From an uncultured Clostridia bacterium (GTDB taxonomy: Bacteria > Bacillota > Clostridia > Christensenellales > Aristaeellaceae): DNA of 64,000 nt. Positions within the stretch are counted from its first letter, which is position 1, and each line of letters starts with the position of its first letter. The notes below the pieces were generated by a model. It was given only the letters and a program-made list of their open reading frames with translations, ran no database searches and was not told the origin of the DNA. The stretch is from assembly GCA_934630705.1 (NCBI GenBank), contig CAKTWP010000001.1, positions 293,035-357,034 of the forward strand, read 5' to 3'. The position numbers and the translations under genes are program-made. Below, in pieces: positions 43,048 to 53,031 of the stretch.

Positions 43048-45189
43048 ATGAATGAAAAACACTGGATTTTCAAGCGGCCCTCCCTGATCATCGCCTGCGC
43101 GATTTACCTGGCGGCGGCCGTTTTGATTTTGCTGGGCGGCGTGTATTACCGCTGCGCCGACGAGGCGCTTCAGGCTCAGCGCATGGACGTGGTGGATAAG
43201 ACCCTGCAAAGCGCTGTGCAGACCGTCAATGAGGAAATGCAGGCCATGCAGACCGCGGCGCTGAATATCCGCTCCCGGCTGCGATATATCGCCATGCCCA
43301 GCCCCAGCGTCATGACGGCGGAGGATCGGCTGGCACTGCATGACGCATCGGCGCTGATGAAAGCCCTTTTGTCCTCCACGCGGATCGTGCAAAGCGCTTA
43401 TCTGTATGCCGCCGATGTGGGCTATGCCGTCACACCCAGCGCTGTGCTGGCCGCGGATGACCTGCCCCAGTTCTATACCGGCGGCGGCTTTTCTCCCGCC
43501 GAAGCGGATGGGCTCCATGCGATCTTTTCTCTGGGCAGCCTGGTTGGCAGCGAAAATGGCGGCCAGATGGCCTATCTGCTGTCCAGCGGCAAGGATGCAC
43601 AAACCGGTGCGCCCCACCGGCAGCTGGTATTGCTACTCAAACGCAGCCTGCTGCAAACCCTGTTGAGCGATCTGGCACTGCCCGAAGCTCAGTATACCCT
43701 GCTTAATCCGCAGGGTGCGCAGCTGGAGCAATTCTGCATCAGCGATGCATCGCCTGCCAGCCATACCTTTGCCTATCCGCTCAACAACGGCTGTACCCTG
43801 CAGGTGGCGCTGGCCGCCGGCAGCATTCATGACACCGCCCGCTCCACCCGAAACGTTTATATCGCCACCGTTGCGATCAGCCTTGTGCTCATCACGGGCA
43901 TTGCGGCGGTTACTTGCCGGTTCAGCCGCGTGCCCATTGCGCAGATGATCGATTATATCCGGCGGCATTACGCCATCCGCGCCGACGTGCAGGACAACAG
44001 CCTGGCCGGGCTGCGGGACGCGGTGGAGGATATTCTGGAAAGCCAGAGCAGCGCCCAATATCAGCTGCAGGAATGGGATGAATCCCAGCGCTGGGAACGC
44101 ATCATTCATTCGCTGGCAGCGGGGCAGCGCCGCCAATGGCAGGGACAAAACTATGTGATGCTGGTGTTTTCTCCTCAGCCTGCCGATCAGGCTGCGCTGT
44201 TTGCCGCGCTGGAAAGCCTCGGGGCCCAGGCAGACGCGCATGCACTGCTTTCCCTACGGGATGGCATGGCGCTGCTGCTGGGCAGCAAAAGCCGGATGCT
44301 GACGGCGGAGGAAACCGTTCCGCTGGCCGAAGCGCTCCTTTCCGCGCTGGATGAAGAAGGCGTTATGCTGCGGGCGGCGGTCAGCGCCTGCCATTGCCAG
44401 CTGGATGAGCTGCGCATTGCTCATCGGGAAGCGCGTATGGCGCTGGATTGCCTGCTCATGGGCAGCGATGCGCCGGTGGTCAGCTATCGGGATTGCGATT
44501 TCCATCCCAATGCCTTTCATCTGGATATGGAATATCTGGCCCGGCAGCAGCATTTTAACCGTCTGGTCAGCCAGGGGCGCTATGACGAAGCGGCCGGTCT
44601 GCTTCCCGCGCTGACTGCCAAGGAGGAGGACGCATCCCGGTCCGAAGCGGGGCGGATGTATCTGGAAATGCTCAAGTATCAGATGATCAGCTGCCTGAGC
44701 CTGCTCTATCCGGATACAGGCGAAGCCAATGAGCTCCGCCGCAACGCCATCCGCGAGGTGCTGCTCTGCCAATCTCCCCGGCAGGTGACGGCGCTGATGG
44801 AAGGGCTGCTGCGGGAGCTGGCGCTGCCGGATGCTGCGGAGGAGCCCGGCTCCGGGGATGATACGCTGCTGGCCATCAAGCAGTATGTCCGCGCCCATTT
44901 TGCCGATCCGCAATTGTCCGTCACGGCGCTGGCGGAGCAGTTCGGCATGTCGCCCAACAGCGTCAGCAAGCTCTTTTCCCGAAAGGCGGGAATGGGCGTG
45001 CTGCAATACATCCATAAAATTCGCATTGAAAACGCCTGCAACCTCATTCTCTCCACGGAGCTGACCCTGTCCGAGGTGGCTCAGCGGGTGGGCTATACCA
45101 GCAGCCTCACCTTCACCCGCGCCTTCAAAGCACGTTATCATATGTCCCCATCCGAATGGCGAAAGCTGAACGAGACCATAAATTCCTGA
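43048..45189 (+). CDS. Membrane-bound AraC-family sensor-regulator
   Basis: A 713-residue one-component sensor of the same design as the one at 22185: transmembrane segment (residues 12-33), extracellular region of about 240 residues, second segment (about 274-294), linker, and AraC pair of helix-turn-helix motifs at the end (LSVTALAEQFGMSPNSVSKLF and LSEVAQRVGYTSSLTFTRAF). Start at 43048, with CCGGAG upstream; the longer frame from 42940 overlaps the AraC gene. It lies directly ahead of importer 3 on the same strand and probably activates it. Confidence 0.88.
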   Translation: MNEKHWIFKRPSLIIACAIYLAAAVLILLGGVYYRCADEALQAQRMDVVDKTLQSAVQTVNEEMQAMQTAALNIRSRLRYIAMPSPSVMTAEDRLALHDASALMKALLSSTRIVQSAYLYAADVGYAVTPSAVLAADDLPQFYTGGGFSPAEADGLHAIFSLGSLVGSENGGQMAYLLSSGKDAQTGAPHRQLVLLLKRSLLQTLLSDLALPEAQYTLLNPQGAQLEQFCISDASPASHTFAYPLNNGCTLQVALAAGSIHDTARSTRNVYIATVAISLVLITGIAAVTCRFSRVPIAQMIDYIRRHYAIRADVQDNSLAGLRDAVEDILESQSSAQYQLQEWDESQRWERIIHSLAAGQRRQWQGQNYVMLVFSPQPADQAALFAALESLGAQADAHALLSLRDGMALLLGSKSRMLTAEETVPLAEALLSALDEEGVMLRAAVSACHCQLDELRIAHREARMALDCLLMGSDAPVVSYRDCDFHPNAFHLDMEYLARQQHFNRLVSQGRYDEAAGLLPALTAKEEDASRSEAGRMYLEMLKYQMISCLSLLYPDTGEANELRRNAIREVLLCQSPRQVTALMEGLLRELALPDAAEEPGSGDDTLLAIKQYVRAHFADPQLSVTALAEQFGMSPNSVSKLFSRKAGMGVLQYIHKIRIENACNLILSTELTLSEVAQRVGYTSSLTFTRAFKARYHMSPSEWRKLNETINS

Positions 45190-45238
45190 CAAATTCACAT
45201 TCTGATGCATCCGCGGCGGCCCTGTCACAAACTGTGTC

Positions 45239-45268
45239 TTGTGCCGGCGCGGATTTTGCATGTATCAT
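45239..45268 (+). promoter_or_regulatory. Promoter of importer 3
   Basis: TTGTGC (45239-45244) and TATCAT (45263-45268) with 18 bases between. Weak matches fit an activator-dependent promoter. Confidence 0.45.
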
Positions 45269-45306
45269 AAGGGCAAAGGCAAACGCCAAATAAAGGAGGT
45301 ATCCCC

Positions 45307-46995
45307 ATGAACAAGCCCCTTCGGTTCCTGGCCGCGCTGCTGGCGCTGCTGATGCTTTGTGCCCCCGGGCTGGCGGAAGAAAAAAAGTCTCCGCTGTATA
45401 TTGAGGGCAGCGAAGGCGTCACCCTCACCTACTGGATTCCCATGAGCAGCACCCAGACTCAATACTTTTCCAACCTGAGCGAGCATCCCTTCTGGCAGTG
45501 GATGGAGGCGCAGACCGGCGTGCATGTGGAATTCATCCATCCCTCTGAGGATCAGATGGCCACCCAGGCCACGCTGATGATGGCGTCGGGCAATTATTAT
45601 GATCTGATGTTCCAGTTCGAACATCCCGATGGCCCTCAGGCCGGCATTGACGACGGCATCTTCGTGAATCTGAACGATTACGCCGATCTCATGCCCAACT
45701 ATCAGGCCGCCATCCGCAGCGAAAACGGCGAATACTATGCCGATTGGGAATGGGGCGCGGAAAAGGATCTTTACGCTGTCACCTATAAGCCCGCGTATTT
45801 GAAAAACGCCCTTTCCAGCGATGGCTCCCTCTGGTGCGCTTCCATGATTGATTTTGAAGCCGACGCTTTCGTGAACCGCGGCTGCCTGATCCGCAAGGAT
45901 TGGCTGGAGGAAGCCGGGCTGGACGTGCCCGAAACCGTGGACGAGCTGGAAGCCGTGCTGGCGGCGTTCAAGCAGCGGGGCGAAAACGTGATCCCCATGA
46001 ACCTGACCGATACCGCCATGCAGGCTGGCTGCGGCGTGCTGTGCAACATGTTTGACATTTACCCCGCCTGGTATACCAAGAACGCCGAGGGCAAGGTGAT
46101 GGTGGCCGGTTTCGCGGACGACCATGCCAAGGATTACTTTGCGCTGATGAACAAATGGTATGAAGCGGGCTATATCGATCCGGATTTCATGAACCGGGGC
46201 GATGTGACCACCGGCTGGGATTCCCTGCTGCTCTCGGATCGGCTGGGCATTCTGGTGGACGCCAACGCCACCCCTGAATCCTATGAAGCCCGTTACGTGG
46301 GCGATCAGGCCTTTGATCTGGTGGCCATGCCTATGACCCGCCTGAACGAAGAACAGATCCTGCATTACAACAACGTGTCCGTGGATACCCGGGTCAATTC
46401 CTATACCGTGCTGAGCCAGAGCTGCAAGAACAAGGAAATCGCCGCCCAGTGGCTGGACCGGCTGTACGGCAAGGAGGCTTTCATGCGCGCCAATTACGGC
46501 GTGGAGGGCGAAAGTTATGCCTATGATGAAAACGGCAAGCCCTATTTCACCGATTGGTATTTCCACAACGATGCCTATGATGTACCCACCCTGCGCAACA
46601 TCTATCTGATTTACGGCGGCACCCAGTGGGGGCCCAACTATTCCGGTCTGGTTTCCCATCGCGCCATGGCTTATCTGGGCACTGCAGGCATGGACACGGA
46701 AGCCCAGAAAGCCCGCGTGCCTGCCAGCCTGGAAACCATGATTACCTGGAGCAAGCACAGCGATAACGCCATGAGCCTGGGCTGGGTCAGCTTCGAGGGC
46801 GACGAATGGGGCAAGATGTTTGACCCCTACACCGAAGCCGCCACCTATGCCAACGCCATGGCCCTGAAATTCATCACCGGCGTGGAATCCCTGGATCAGT
46901 TTGCGGAATACCAGCAAAAGGCGCTGGATCTGGGCTTTGCCGAATCCCTGGAACGCATGCAGGAAACCTACGATAAGAATCACGCCAACGACTGA
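45307..46995 (+). CDS. Extracellular sugar-binding protein of ABC importer 3
   Basis: A 562-residue exported binding protein. Signal peptide MNKPLRFLAALLALLMLCAPGLA then EEKKS; no proper lipobox. The mature sequence (YWIPMSSTQTQYF, FEHPDGPQAG, GGTQWGPNYSGLVSH) is of the LplA-like CUT1 group. AAAGGAGG precedes the ATG. It heads the operon with two permeases, GH31 and a beta-helix protein, so the imported sugar is probably an alpha-linked glycan fragment. Confidence 0.9.
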   Translation: MNKPLRFLAALLALLMLCAPGLAEEKKSPLYIEGSEGVTLTYWIPMSSTQTQYFSNLSEHPFWQWMEAQTGVHVEFIHPSEDQMATQATLMMASGNYYDLMFQFEHPDGPQAGIDDGIFVNLNDYADLMPNYQAAIRSENGEYYADWEWGAEKDLYAVTYKPAYLKNALSSDGSLWCASMIDFEADAFVNRGCLIRKDWLEEAGLDVPETVDELEAVLAAFKQRGENVIPMNLTDTAMQAGCGVLCNMFDIYPAWYTKNAEGKVMVAGFADDHAKDYFALMNKWYEAGYIDPDFMNRGDVTTGWDSLLLSDRLGILVDANATPESYEARYVGDQAFDLVAMPMTRLNEEQILHYNNVSVDTRVNSYTVLSQSCKNKEIAAQWLDRLYGKEAFMRANYGVEGESYAYDENGKPYFTDWYFHNDAYDVPTLRNIYLIYGGTQWGPNYSGLVSHRAMAYLGTAGMDTEAQKARVPASLETMITWSKHSDNAMSLGWVSFEGDEWGKMFDPYTEAATYANAMALKFITGVESLDQFAEYQQKALDLGFAESLERMQETYDKNHAND

Positions 46996-47016
46996 TCGAC
47001 CTTTATGCGCGCAAAA

Positions 47017-47050
47017 AAAGGGGCTGTCGCATCCGTTGGGCAGCCCCTTT
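47017..47050 (+). terminator. Hairpin between binding protein and permeases of importer 3
   Basis: AAAGGGGCTG and CAGCCCCTTT arms around a 14-base loop, followed by CCGTTTCATTTT. Probably a partial terminator that raises binding-protein level over permeases. Confidence 0.65.
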
Positions 47051-47081
47051 CCGTTTCATTTTAAGCAAAGGAGTCCGTGCC

Positions 47082-47993
47082 ATGACCAAGGCCTCGCCGC
47101 TGATCAAGGATCTGAAAAAATATAAAACGGCCTATCTGATGGCCGTGCCCGCAGTGGTGCTGCTGTTCATTTTCCATTATATTCCCATTTACGGCCTGCT
47201 GATCGCCTTTCAGAATTACAAGCCGGCCCGGGGCATCAGCGGCAGCACCTGGGTGGGACTGAAGAACTTTACCGATTTTCTCACCAACAGCCAGTTTTCC
47301 ACCCTCCTGCGCAACACCCTGCAGATCAGCGTCTATTCCCTGCTGGCGGGTTTTCCCGCGCCCATTTTGCTGGCGCTGATGCTCAATGAGGTGCGCTGCG
47401 CCCGGTTCAAAAAAGCGGTGCAGACCATCACCTATATGCCCTATTTCATTTCCACCGTGGTAATCTGTGGCATTCTGCGGCAGTTTCTGGCCTATGACGG
47501 GCTGCTCAACGCCGTATCCGCCCTTTGGGGGGCCAAGGCGGTCAGCTTTCTGAGCGTACCGGCGTATTTCCCGTCCATCATCGTCTGGTCCGGCATCTGG
47601 CAGACCATCGGCTGGAATTCCATCATTTATATGGCCGCGCTGGCCGGCATTGATATGGAGCTTTATGAAGCGGCCAGCATCGATGGCTGCGGCAAGCTCA
47701 AGCAGGTGTGGTATATCACCCTGCCCGGCATCCTGCCCACCATGATTACCCTGCTGATTCTCACCCTGGGCGGCCTGTTCAACGTGAGCACGGATAAAAT
47801 CCTGCTGCTCTATTCGCCGCTCACCTACGAAACCGGCGATGTGTTCGGCACCTATGTATACCGCAAGGGCATTCGCGGCGGGGATTACAGCTATTCCACC
47901 GCCGTGGGGCTGGTGCAGACCCTGTGCAATTTTCTGCTGCTGGTGATTGCCAACGGCATTTCCAAGCGCGTCACCGAGCAAAGCCTGTGGTAA
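47082..47993 (+). CDS. CUT1 sugar ABC permease (LplB type)
   Basis: A 303-residue permease with six hydrophobic segments; EAA loop YEAASIDGCGKLKQVWYITLPGI. The N-terminal tail has TYLMAVPAVVLLFIFHYIPIYG in its first helix. AAAGGAG precedes the ATG. Pairs with the next gene, spacing 15 bases. Confidence 0.9.
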   Translation: MTKASPLIKDLKKYKTAYLMAVPAVVLLFIFHYIPIYGLLIAFQNYKPARGISGSTWVGLKNFTDFLTNSQFSTLLRNTLQISVYSLLAGFPAPILLALMLNEVRCARFKKAVQTITYMPYFISTVVICGILRQFLAYDGLLNAVSALWGAKAVSFLSVPAYFPSIIVWSGIWQTIGWNSIIYMAALAGIDMELYEAASIDGCGKLKQVWYITLPGILPTMITLLILTLGGLFNVSTDKILLLYSPLTYETGDVFGTYVYRKGIRGGDYSYSTAVGLVQTLCNFLLLVIANGISKRVTEQSLW

Positions 47994-48008
47994 GGAGGGG
48001 AATTCATC

Positions 48009-48944
48009 ATGTCTGCCATTGCATCCAAGCACTCAAGGAAAAGGGCCCATATCCGCCGTTCCCTGAGCGAGCGCATCGGCTATGGGATCATTCTTATCCT
48101 GCTTACGCTGCTTACCCTCATCTGCCTGTATCCCTTTTATCAGGTGCTGGTCTGCTCGGTGAGCGATCCCAATATCGTAATGCGCAAAAACAGCCTGCTG
48201 CTCTGGCCCGAAGGGTTTCAGCTGGACGCGTATCGGCTGGTGCTGCAAAACCGCAATCTGCGCTCCGGATTTGTGAATACGTTCAAATATCTGGCGCTGG
48301 GAACCTGCCTGCAATACCTGATCACCACCCTGGCGGCCTATCCCCTGAGCCTGAAGGACGCAAAGCTCAAGCGCCCGCTGATGATCTATATGACCATCAC
48401 CATGTATTTCTCCGGCGGCCTGATCCCCTATTATCTGCTGGTGAACAGGCTGGGCATGATCAACACCATCTGGGTGCTGACGGTGCCGGGGGCCATCAAC
48501 GTGTGGAACTGCATCATCATGCGCACCCAGTTTCTTTCCCTGCCCGCCAGCCTGCGGGAAGCCGCCATCATCGACGGCGCAGGGGATTTCACCATCCTGT
48601 TCCGGGTGATGCTGCCCCTGTCCAAGGCGGTATCCGCCGTGCTGATTCTGTTCACCGCCGTGGGCTACTGGAATATGTGGTTCGATCCCATGATCTATAT
48701 GACCGATCGCTCCGGCTATCCTATCCAGACCATCCTGCGGGAAATCCTCATCGACGCCAACGAGCAGACCTTTTCCGGCGCGGGCCAGACCAGCGCATCC
48801 CTGATTAACAACGATCTGGACGCGGCGAAAACCCTCACCAAATACGCCAACATCATCGTCTGCACCGTGCCGATTCTCTGCGTGTATCCCCTGGCGCAGA
48901 AGTATTTCGTCAAGGGCGTGATGATCGGCTCCCTGAAAGGATAA
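48009..48944 (+). CDS. CUT1 sugar ABC permease (YtcP type)
   Basis: A 311-residue permease. EAA loop REAAIIDGAGDFTILFRVMLP; the tail FVKGVMIGSLKG is typical of the YtcP/LplC group. Six hydrophobic segments. It ends 6 bases before the GH31 start, so the hydrolase is expressed with the importer. Confidence 0.9.
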   Translation: MSAIASKHSRKRAHIRRSLSERIGYGIILILLTLLTLICLYPFYQVLVCSVSDPNIVMRKNSLLLWPEGFQLDAYRLVLQNRNLRSGFVNTFKYLALGTCLQYLITTLAAYPLSLKDAKLKRPLMIYMTITMYFSGGLIPYYLLVNRLGMINTIWVLTVPGAINVWNCIIMRTQFLSLPASLREAAIIDGAGDFTILFRVMLPLSKAVSAVLILFTAVGYWNMWFDPMIYMTDRSGYPIQTILREILIDANEQTFSGAGQTSASLINNDLDAAKTLTKYANIIVCTVPILCVYPLAQKYFVKGVMIGSLKG

Positions 48945-48950
48945 TCCGCC

Positions 48951-50984
48951 ATGCTCACCATCACGGAGAACGCCCTTGTGTACGCCTTTCATGGCGAAAC
49001 GGTGCGGGTGGACGCATCGCTTCCGGGCAGCGTGCGGGTGCGCGCCTGGATGGAGGCGGAAATGCCCGATGGGCCTCACGCCCTGCTGGACCTTTCCCCC
49101 GCCCCCTGCCGCACCTGGCAAACGGAGCAGGCTGCTTTTCTGCAAACCGGCGATCTCATCGTCCGCTTAACCGCGGAAGGGGTGCTTGGCTTTTATCGGC
49201 ATGGCACGCTGCTGCTGGAAGAAGCCGCCTGCGTCTGCCTGCCCCCGGATCCCGCCTATCCCAGCCGCACCCAGCGGCTGCCCCTGCGCCGCCCGGCCCG
49301 GCAATGGCAAGCCCACGGAAGCGACTGGCAGCTGACCGTGCGCTTCACCGCGCCGGAGGAGGAACGGCTTTTCGGCATGGGCCAGTACCAGCAGCCCACC
49401 TGGAATCTTAAAGGCGCGGCGCTGGAACTGATGCAGCGAAACAGCCAGTGCACCGTGCCCTTCGTGCTGTCCAGCGCGGGCTATGGCTTCTTATGGAATC
49501 AGCCCGCGGTGGGGCAGGCGGTCTTTGCCACCAACGAAACCCGCTGGGAGGCCATTGCCACCCGGCGGATGGATTACTGGCTCTCCCTGGGCGAGACCCC
49601 GGCGGCCATCCTGCGCCAATACGCCGATGCCACCGGCCATGCGCCGGATATGCCGGAATTTGCCCTGGGCTTCTGGCAATCCAAGCTGCGCTATCGCACG
49701 CAGGCAGAGGTGCTGGCGGTAGCGGAAGCGTATCGCAGCCGGGGACTGCCCCTCAGCGTCCTCATCATCGACTTTTTCCATTGGACGAAGCTGGGCGAAT
49801 GGCGCTTTGATCCCGTTGCTTTCCCGGATCCTGCCGCTATGATCCGGCAGCTGCACGCCATGGGCGTCCGTCTGAGCGTATCCGTCTGGCCCCACGTGGC
49901 CTGGGACAGCGCGGATCACCACGCCCTGTATGCCCAGGGATTGCTGCTGCGCACGGATGCAGGCTGCGACCTGACGGATACCTATGGCGGCAACAGCACC
50001 TATCTGGATCTGACAAACCCAGAGGCACAGGCATTTCTACAAAAGCGCATCCGGGAAAATTACGAATCCTGCGGCGTAGATTTTTACTGGCTGGACGAGG
50101 CTGAGCCTGAACTGCCTTTTTACGATCAGCCGCTGTACCGCTATCATGCCGGGCCTGCCGTACAGGTGGGCTGCCTGTATCCCCGGGCATACGCCCAGGC
50201 CTTCGCGGCGCTGGATGCGCAGCAGGGCAAGCCGGCCATGAACCTGATCCGCTGCGCCTGGGCGGGCAGCCAGCGCTATGGGGCGCTGGTCTGGTCCGGC
50301 GATATTCCGTCCACCTTCGCCGCCCTGCGCAATCAGATCACCGCCGGGCTGCACATGGGGCTGGCTGGCATCCCTTGGTGGACCATGGATATTGGCGGCT
50401 TCCGGGGCGGCAATATTCAAAGCGCCGCCTTCCGGGAGCTGCTGCTGCGCTGGTTCGCCTTCGGCACGTTTTGCCCGGTGATGCGGCTGCACGGTCATCG
50501 GGAGCCCATATCGCCCGAGGAAGCCGCCCGGGACTATCTGCAAACCGGCGCGGATAACGAGGTATGGAGCTTCGGCCCGGATGCGCTGCGGGTGTGCAGA
50601 CGGTTTCTGCGCATCCGGGAGCATCTGCGGCCCTGCCTGCGCCGGGCTTTCTCCCGGGCGCATACGGACGGCCTGCCAGTAATGCGGCCGCTTTTTCTCG
50701 CATTCCCATCGGATGCGGAAAGCTGGGCCACAGGCGATGAATATCTGCTGGGCGGCGAACTGCTGATCGCTCCGGTTTATGCGCCCGGTGCGCAAACGCG
50801 CAGCGTTTATCTCCCCGCAGGCTGCAAATGGCTCTGCGTCTGGACAGGGCAGGCCTTCCGCGGCGGCCAAAGGGTAACCGTGCCCGCGCCGCTGGATCAG
50901 ATTCCCGTTTTCCTTCATGGCGACTGGGCCGGCGCGCTGGCCCGGGAGCTGCACATCAATCAATGGCAGGAGGACACACCATGA
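48951..50984 (+). CDS. Glycoside hydrolase family 31 protein (alpha-glucosidase/alpha-xylosidase type)
   Basis: A 677-residue GH31 hydrolase. N-terminal beta-sandwich, then a TIM barrel with IDFFHWTKLGEWRFDP, the nucleophile Asp382 in WLDEAEPE and the acid/base Asp451 in WSGDIPSTF, followed by GIPWWTMDIGGFRGG. Cleaves terminal alpha-glucose, alpha-xylose or similar; the neighbours point to a plant side-chain sugar. No signal peptide, so it acts on imported sugar. Its stop overlaps the next gene's ATG (ATGA at 50981). Confidence 0.93.
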   Translation: MLTITENALVYAFHGETVRVDASLPGSVRVRAWMEAEMPDGPHALLDLSPAPCRTWQTEQAAFLQTGDLIVRLTAEGVLGFYRHGTLLLEEAACVCLPPDPAYPSRTQRLPLRRPARQWQAHGSDWQLTVRFTAPEEERLFGMGQYQQPTWNLKGAALELMQRNSQCTVPFVLSSAGYGFLWNQPAVGQAVFATNETRWEAIATRRMDYWLSLGETPAAILRQYADATGHAPDMPEFALGFWQSKLRYRTQAEVLAVAEAYRSRGLPLSVLIIDFFHWTKLGEWRFDPVAFPDPAAMIRQLHAMGVRLSVSVWPHVAWDSADHHALYAQGLLLRTDAGCDLTDTYGGNSTYLDLTNPEAQAFLQKRIRENYESCGVDFYWLDEAEPELPFYDQPLYRYHAGPAVQVGCLYPRAYAQAFAALDAQQGKPAMNLIRCAWAGSQRYGALVWSGDIPSTFAALRNQITAGLHMGLAGIPWWTMDIGGFRGGNIQSAAFRELLLRWFAFGTFCPVMRLHGHREPISPEEAARDYLQTGADNEVWSFGPDALRVCRRFLRIREHLRPCLRRAFSRAHTDGLPVMRPLFLAFPSDAESWATGDEYLLGGELLIAPVYAPGAQTRSVYLPAGCKWLCVWTGQAFRGGQRVTVPAPLDQIPVFLHGDWAGALARELHINQWQEDTP

Positions 50985-52975
50985 TTTACCATGTCTCCCC
51001 CGCCGGATGCGACTGCGCCTCCGGCCACGAATCCGCCCCGCTGCGCACCATCGGCCGCGCGGCGGCCCTGGCCTGCGCCGGGGATACGGTGCGCGTCCAT
51101 GCAGGCGTATATCGCGAATGGGTTGATCCGCAAAACGGCGGCCTCAGCGATATCTGTCCCATTACCTACGAGGCCGCGCCGGGTGAACATGTGATTCTCA
51201 AGGGCTCTGAGGAAGTCACAGGCTGGACGCAGGTTGAAGGCGACGTCTGGCAGGCGGTGGTTCCCAACGCCCTGTTTACCGATGGAAACCCCTTTGCGCA
51301 GCCCATCGCTGGGGATTGGCTCATCTGGCCCGACGGCAGCCCGGATATGGATGCCAGCGGCCGCACGCCTTACACCTTTGCCTCCACCCCCGCATGGATG
51401 AAGGCCCGAGGCAACCGGCCCGTGCATACCGGCGAAGTGTATCTCAACGGCAAAGCCCTCTATGAAGCCGCGTCGGTGGAGGAAGTGCTTCATCCCGTCA
51501 TGCGGGATCTGAATCAGAACAATAACCCGGATTTCGTTCTGCCCTCGGAGGACACGCTGTATCTGTGGTATGCCCGGGTGGATGGGGAAACCACCACCCT
51601 CTGGGCCAATTTTCAGGGAGCAGATCCCAACGCCGCCTGCGTGGAGATCAATGTGCGGCCCTGCTGCTTCTATCCCCGCCGCACGGGCGTGAATTATATC
51701 ACCCTGCGGGGCTTTGAAATCTGCCAGGCTGCCTGCCCCTTCACCCCGCCCACCTCTGATCAGATCGGCATGATCGGCCCCCATTGGAGCCGGGGCTGGA
51801 TCATCGAAAACAACCACATCCACGATGCCAAATGCTCTGCCATCAGCCTGGGCCGGGATGGCGCGGACGGCCATAACCTTTATTCCCGCTTTGGCCGCAA
51901 GCCCGGCTATCAATACCAGATGGAAGCCGTGTTTCTGGCCCTGCGAAACGGCTGGCAAAAGGGCTGCGTGGGCGGGCATATCGTCCGCCATAACGTGATC
52001 CACGATTGCGGCCAGAACGGCGTGGTGGGGCATATGGGCGCTGCCTTCAGCCGCATTGAGCATAACCATATTTACCGCATCGCCGCCAAGCGGGATTTTT
52101 TCGGCTGGGAAATTGCGGCCATTAAGCTGCATGCGGCAGTGGATACGGTGATCGAAGGGAACAATATCCATGACGCGCAGCTGGGCGTCTGGCTGGATTG
52201 GCAGGCGCAGGGGACCCGCGTCACCCGCAATGTGCTCCATCATAATTACAACGATCTGATGATTGAGGTTTCCCATGGCCCCTGTCTGGTGGACAACAAC
52301 ATTTTTTCCTCGCCCTACAACCTCACCAATGCCGCTCAGGGCACGGCGCTGGTGCATAATCTCTTTGGCGGTGCGTTTCTGCGCTATCCTGTGCTGGATC
52401 GGGCCACACCCTATCATTTCCCCCATGCCACCGCCGTGGCAGGCTGCGCCGTCACCTACAGCGGCGATGACCGGGTGATGAACAATCTGTTCCTGCCCCG
52501 TCCCGAATCGCCCTGCCCCTCATGGCATTGCGGCTGCGCAGGCTATGACGGCTGCACCACGCCGGCGGAATACCGCGCCCGTCTGGCTGCCGAGGGCAAC
52601 ACCGACGAAGCCAAGTTTTATAAAGTACCCCAGCCGGTATTCATCAGCGGCAACGCCTATGCCGGCCCGGCGCTGCCCTTCCGGGATAAAGCCGGTTTTC
52701 TTCGGCTTCCCCAGGCCCGGCAGGAAATCATCCGGCGGGGGGATACCTGGTATCTGCATCTGACGCTTCCTGAAACGCCGCAGCCGGTTGCTCCCGTCAC
52801 CACTGCGCGCCTTGGCATGCCTCGGATCACCGAGGAACCCTATGAAAACCCGGATGGCACCCCCGTGGACTTTGTCCCGGATCTCATTGGTTCCTCCCGT
52901 ACCGGCGATGTAATCCCCGGCCCCCTCTCCCGGCTCCTTCCCGGCGAACAGCTGCTTCCGGTCTGGAAACCCTGA
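50981..52975 (+). CDS. Right-handed parallel beta-helix protein
   Basis: A 664-residue protein. The start CASGHESAPLRTIGRAAALACAGDTVRVHAGVY is the DUF1565-like head of right-handed beta-helix enzymes. A run of Asn-rich coils follows (IIENNHIHDAK, RHNVIHDCGQNG, IEHNHIYRIA, IEGNNIHDAQ, VDNNIF), each a beta-helix turn. Pectate lyase, polygalacturonase-like or alpha-galactosidase-like activity is possible; catalytic residues cannot be assigned from sequence. No signal peptide, unlike most secreted relatives. Start overlaps GH31 and has AGGAGG upstream; a longer frame from 50828 is rejected. Confidence 0.85.
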   Translation: MIYHVSPAGCDCASGHESAPLRTIGRAAALACAGDTVRVHAGVYREWVDPQNGGLSDICPITYEAAPGEHVILKGSEEVTGWTQVEGDVWQAVVPNALFTDGNPFAQPIAGDWLIWPDGSPDMDASGRTPYTFASTPAWMKARGNRPVHTGEVYLNGKALYEAASVEEVLHPVMRDLNQNNNPDFVLPSEDTLYLWYARVDGETTTLWANFQGADPNAACVEINVRPCCFYPRRTGVNYITLRGFEICQAACPFTPPTSDQIGMIGPHWSRGWIIENNHIHDAKCSAISLGRDGADGHNLYSRFGRKPGYQYQMEAVFLALRNGWQKGCVGGHIVRHNVIHDCGQNGVVGHMGAAFSRIEHNHIYRIAAKRDFFGWEIAAIKLHAAVDTVIEGNNIHDAQLGVWLDWQAQGTRVTRNVLHHNYNDLMIEVSHGPCLVDNNIFSSPYNLTNAAQGTALVHNLFGGAFLRYPVLDRATPYHFPHATAVAGCAVTYSGDDRVMNNLFLPRPESPCPSWHCGCAGYDGCTTPAEYRARLAAEGNTDEAKFYKVPQPVFISGNAYAGPALPFRDKAGFLRLPQARQEIIRRGDTWYLHLTLPETPQPVAPVTTARLGMPRITEEPYENPDGTPVDFVPDLIGSSRTGDVIPGPLSRLLPGEQLLPVWKP

Positions 52976-53031
52976 TACCGGCAGAACCATTATAACGGCT
53001 TTCAGGGATAGGCTCATGAAAAAAGTTCATA

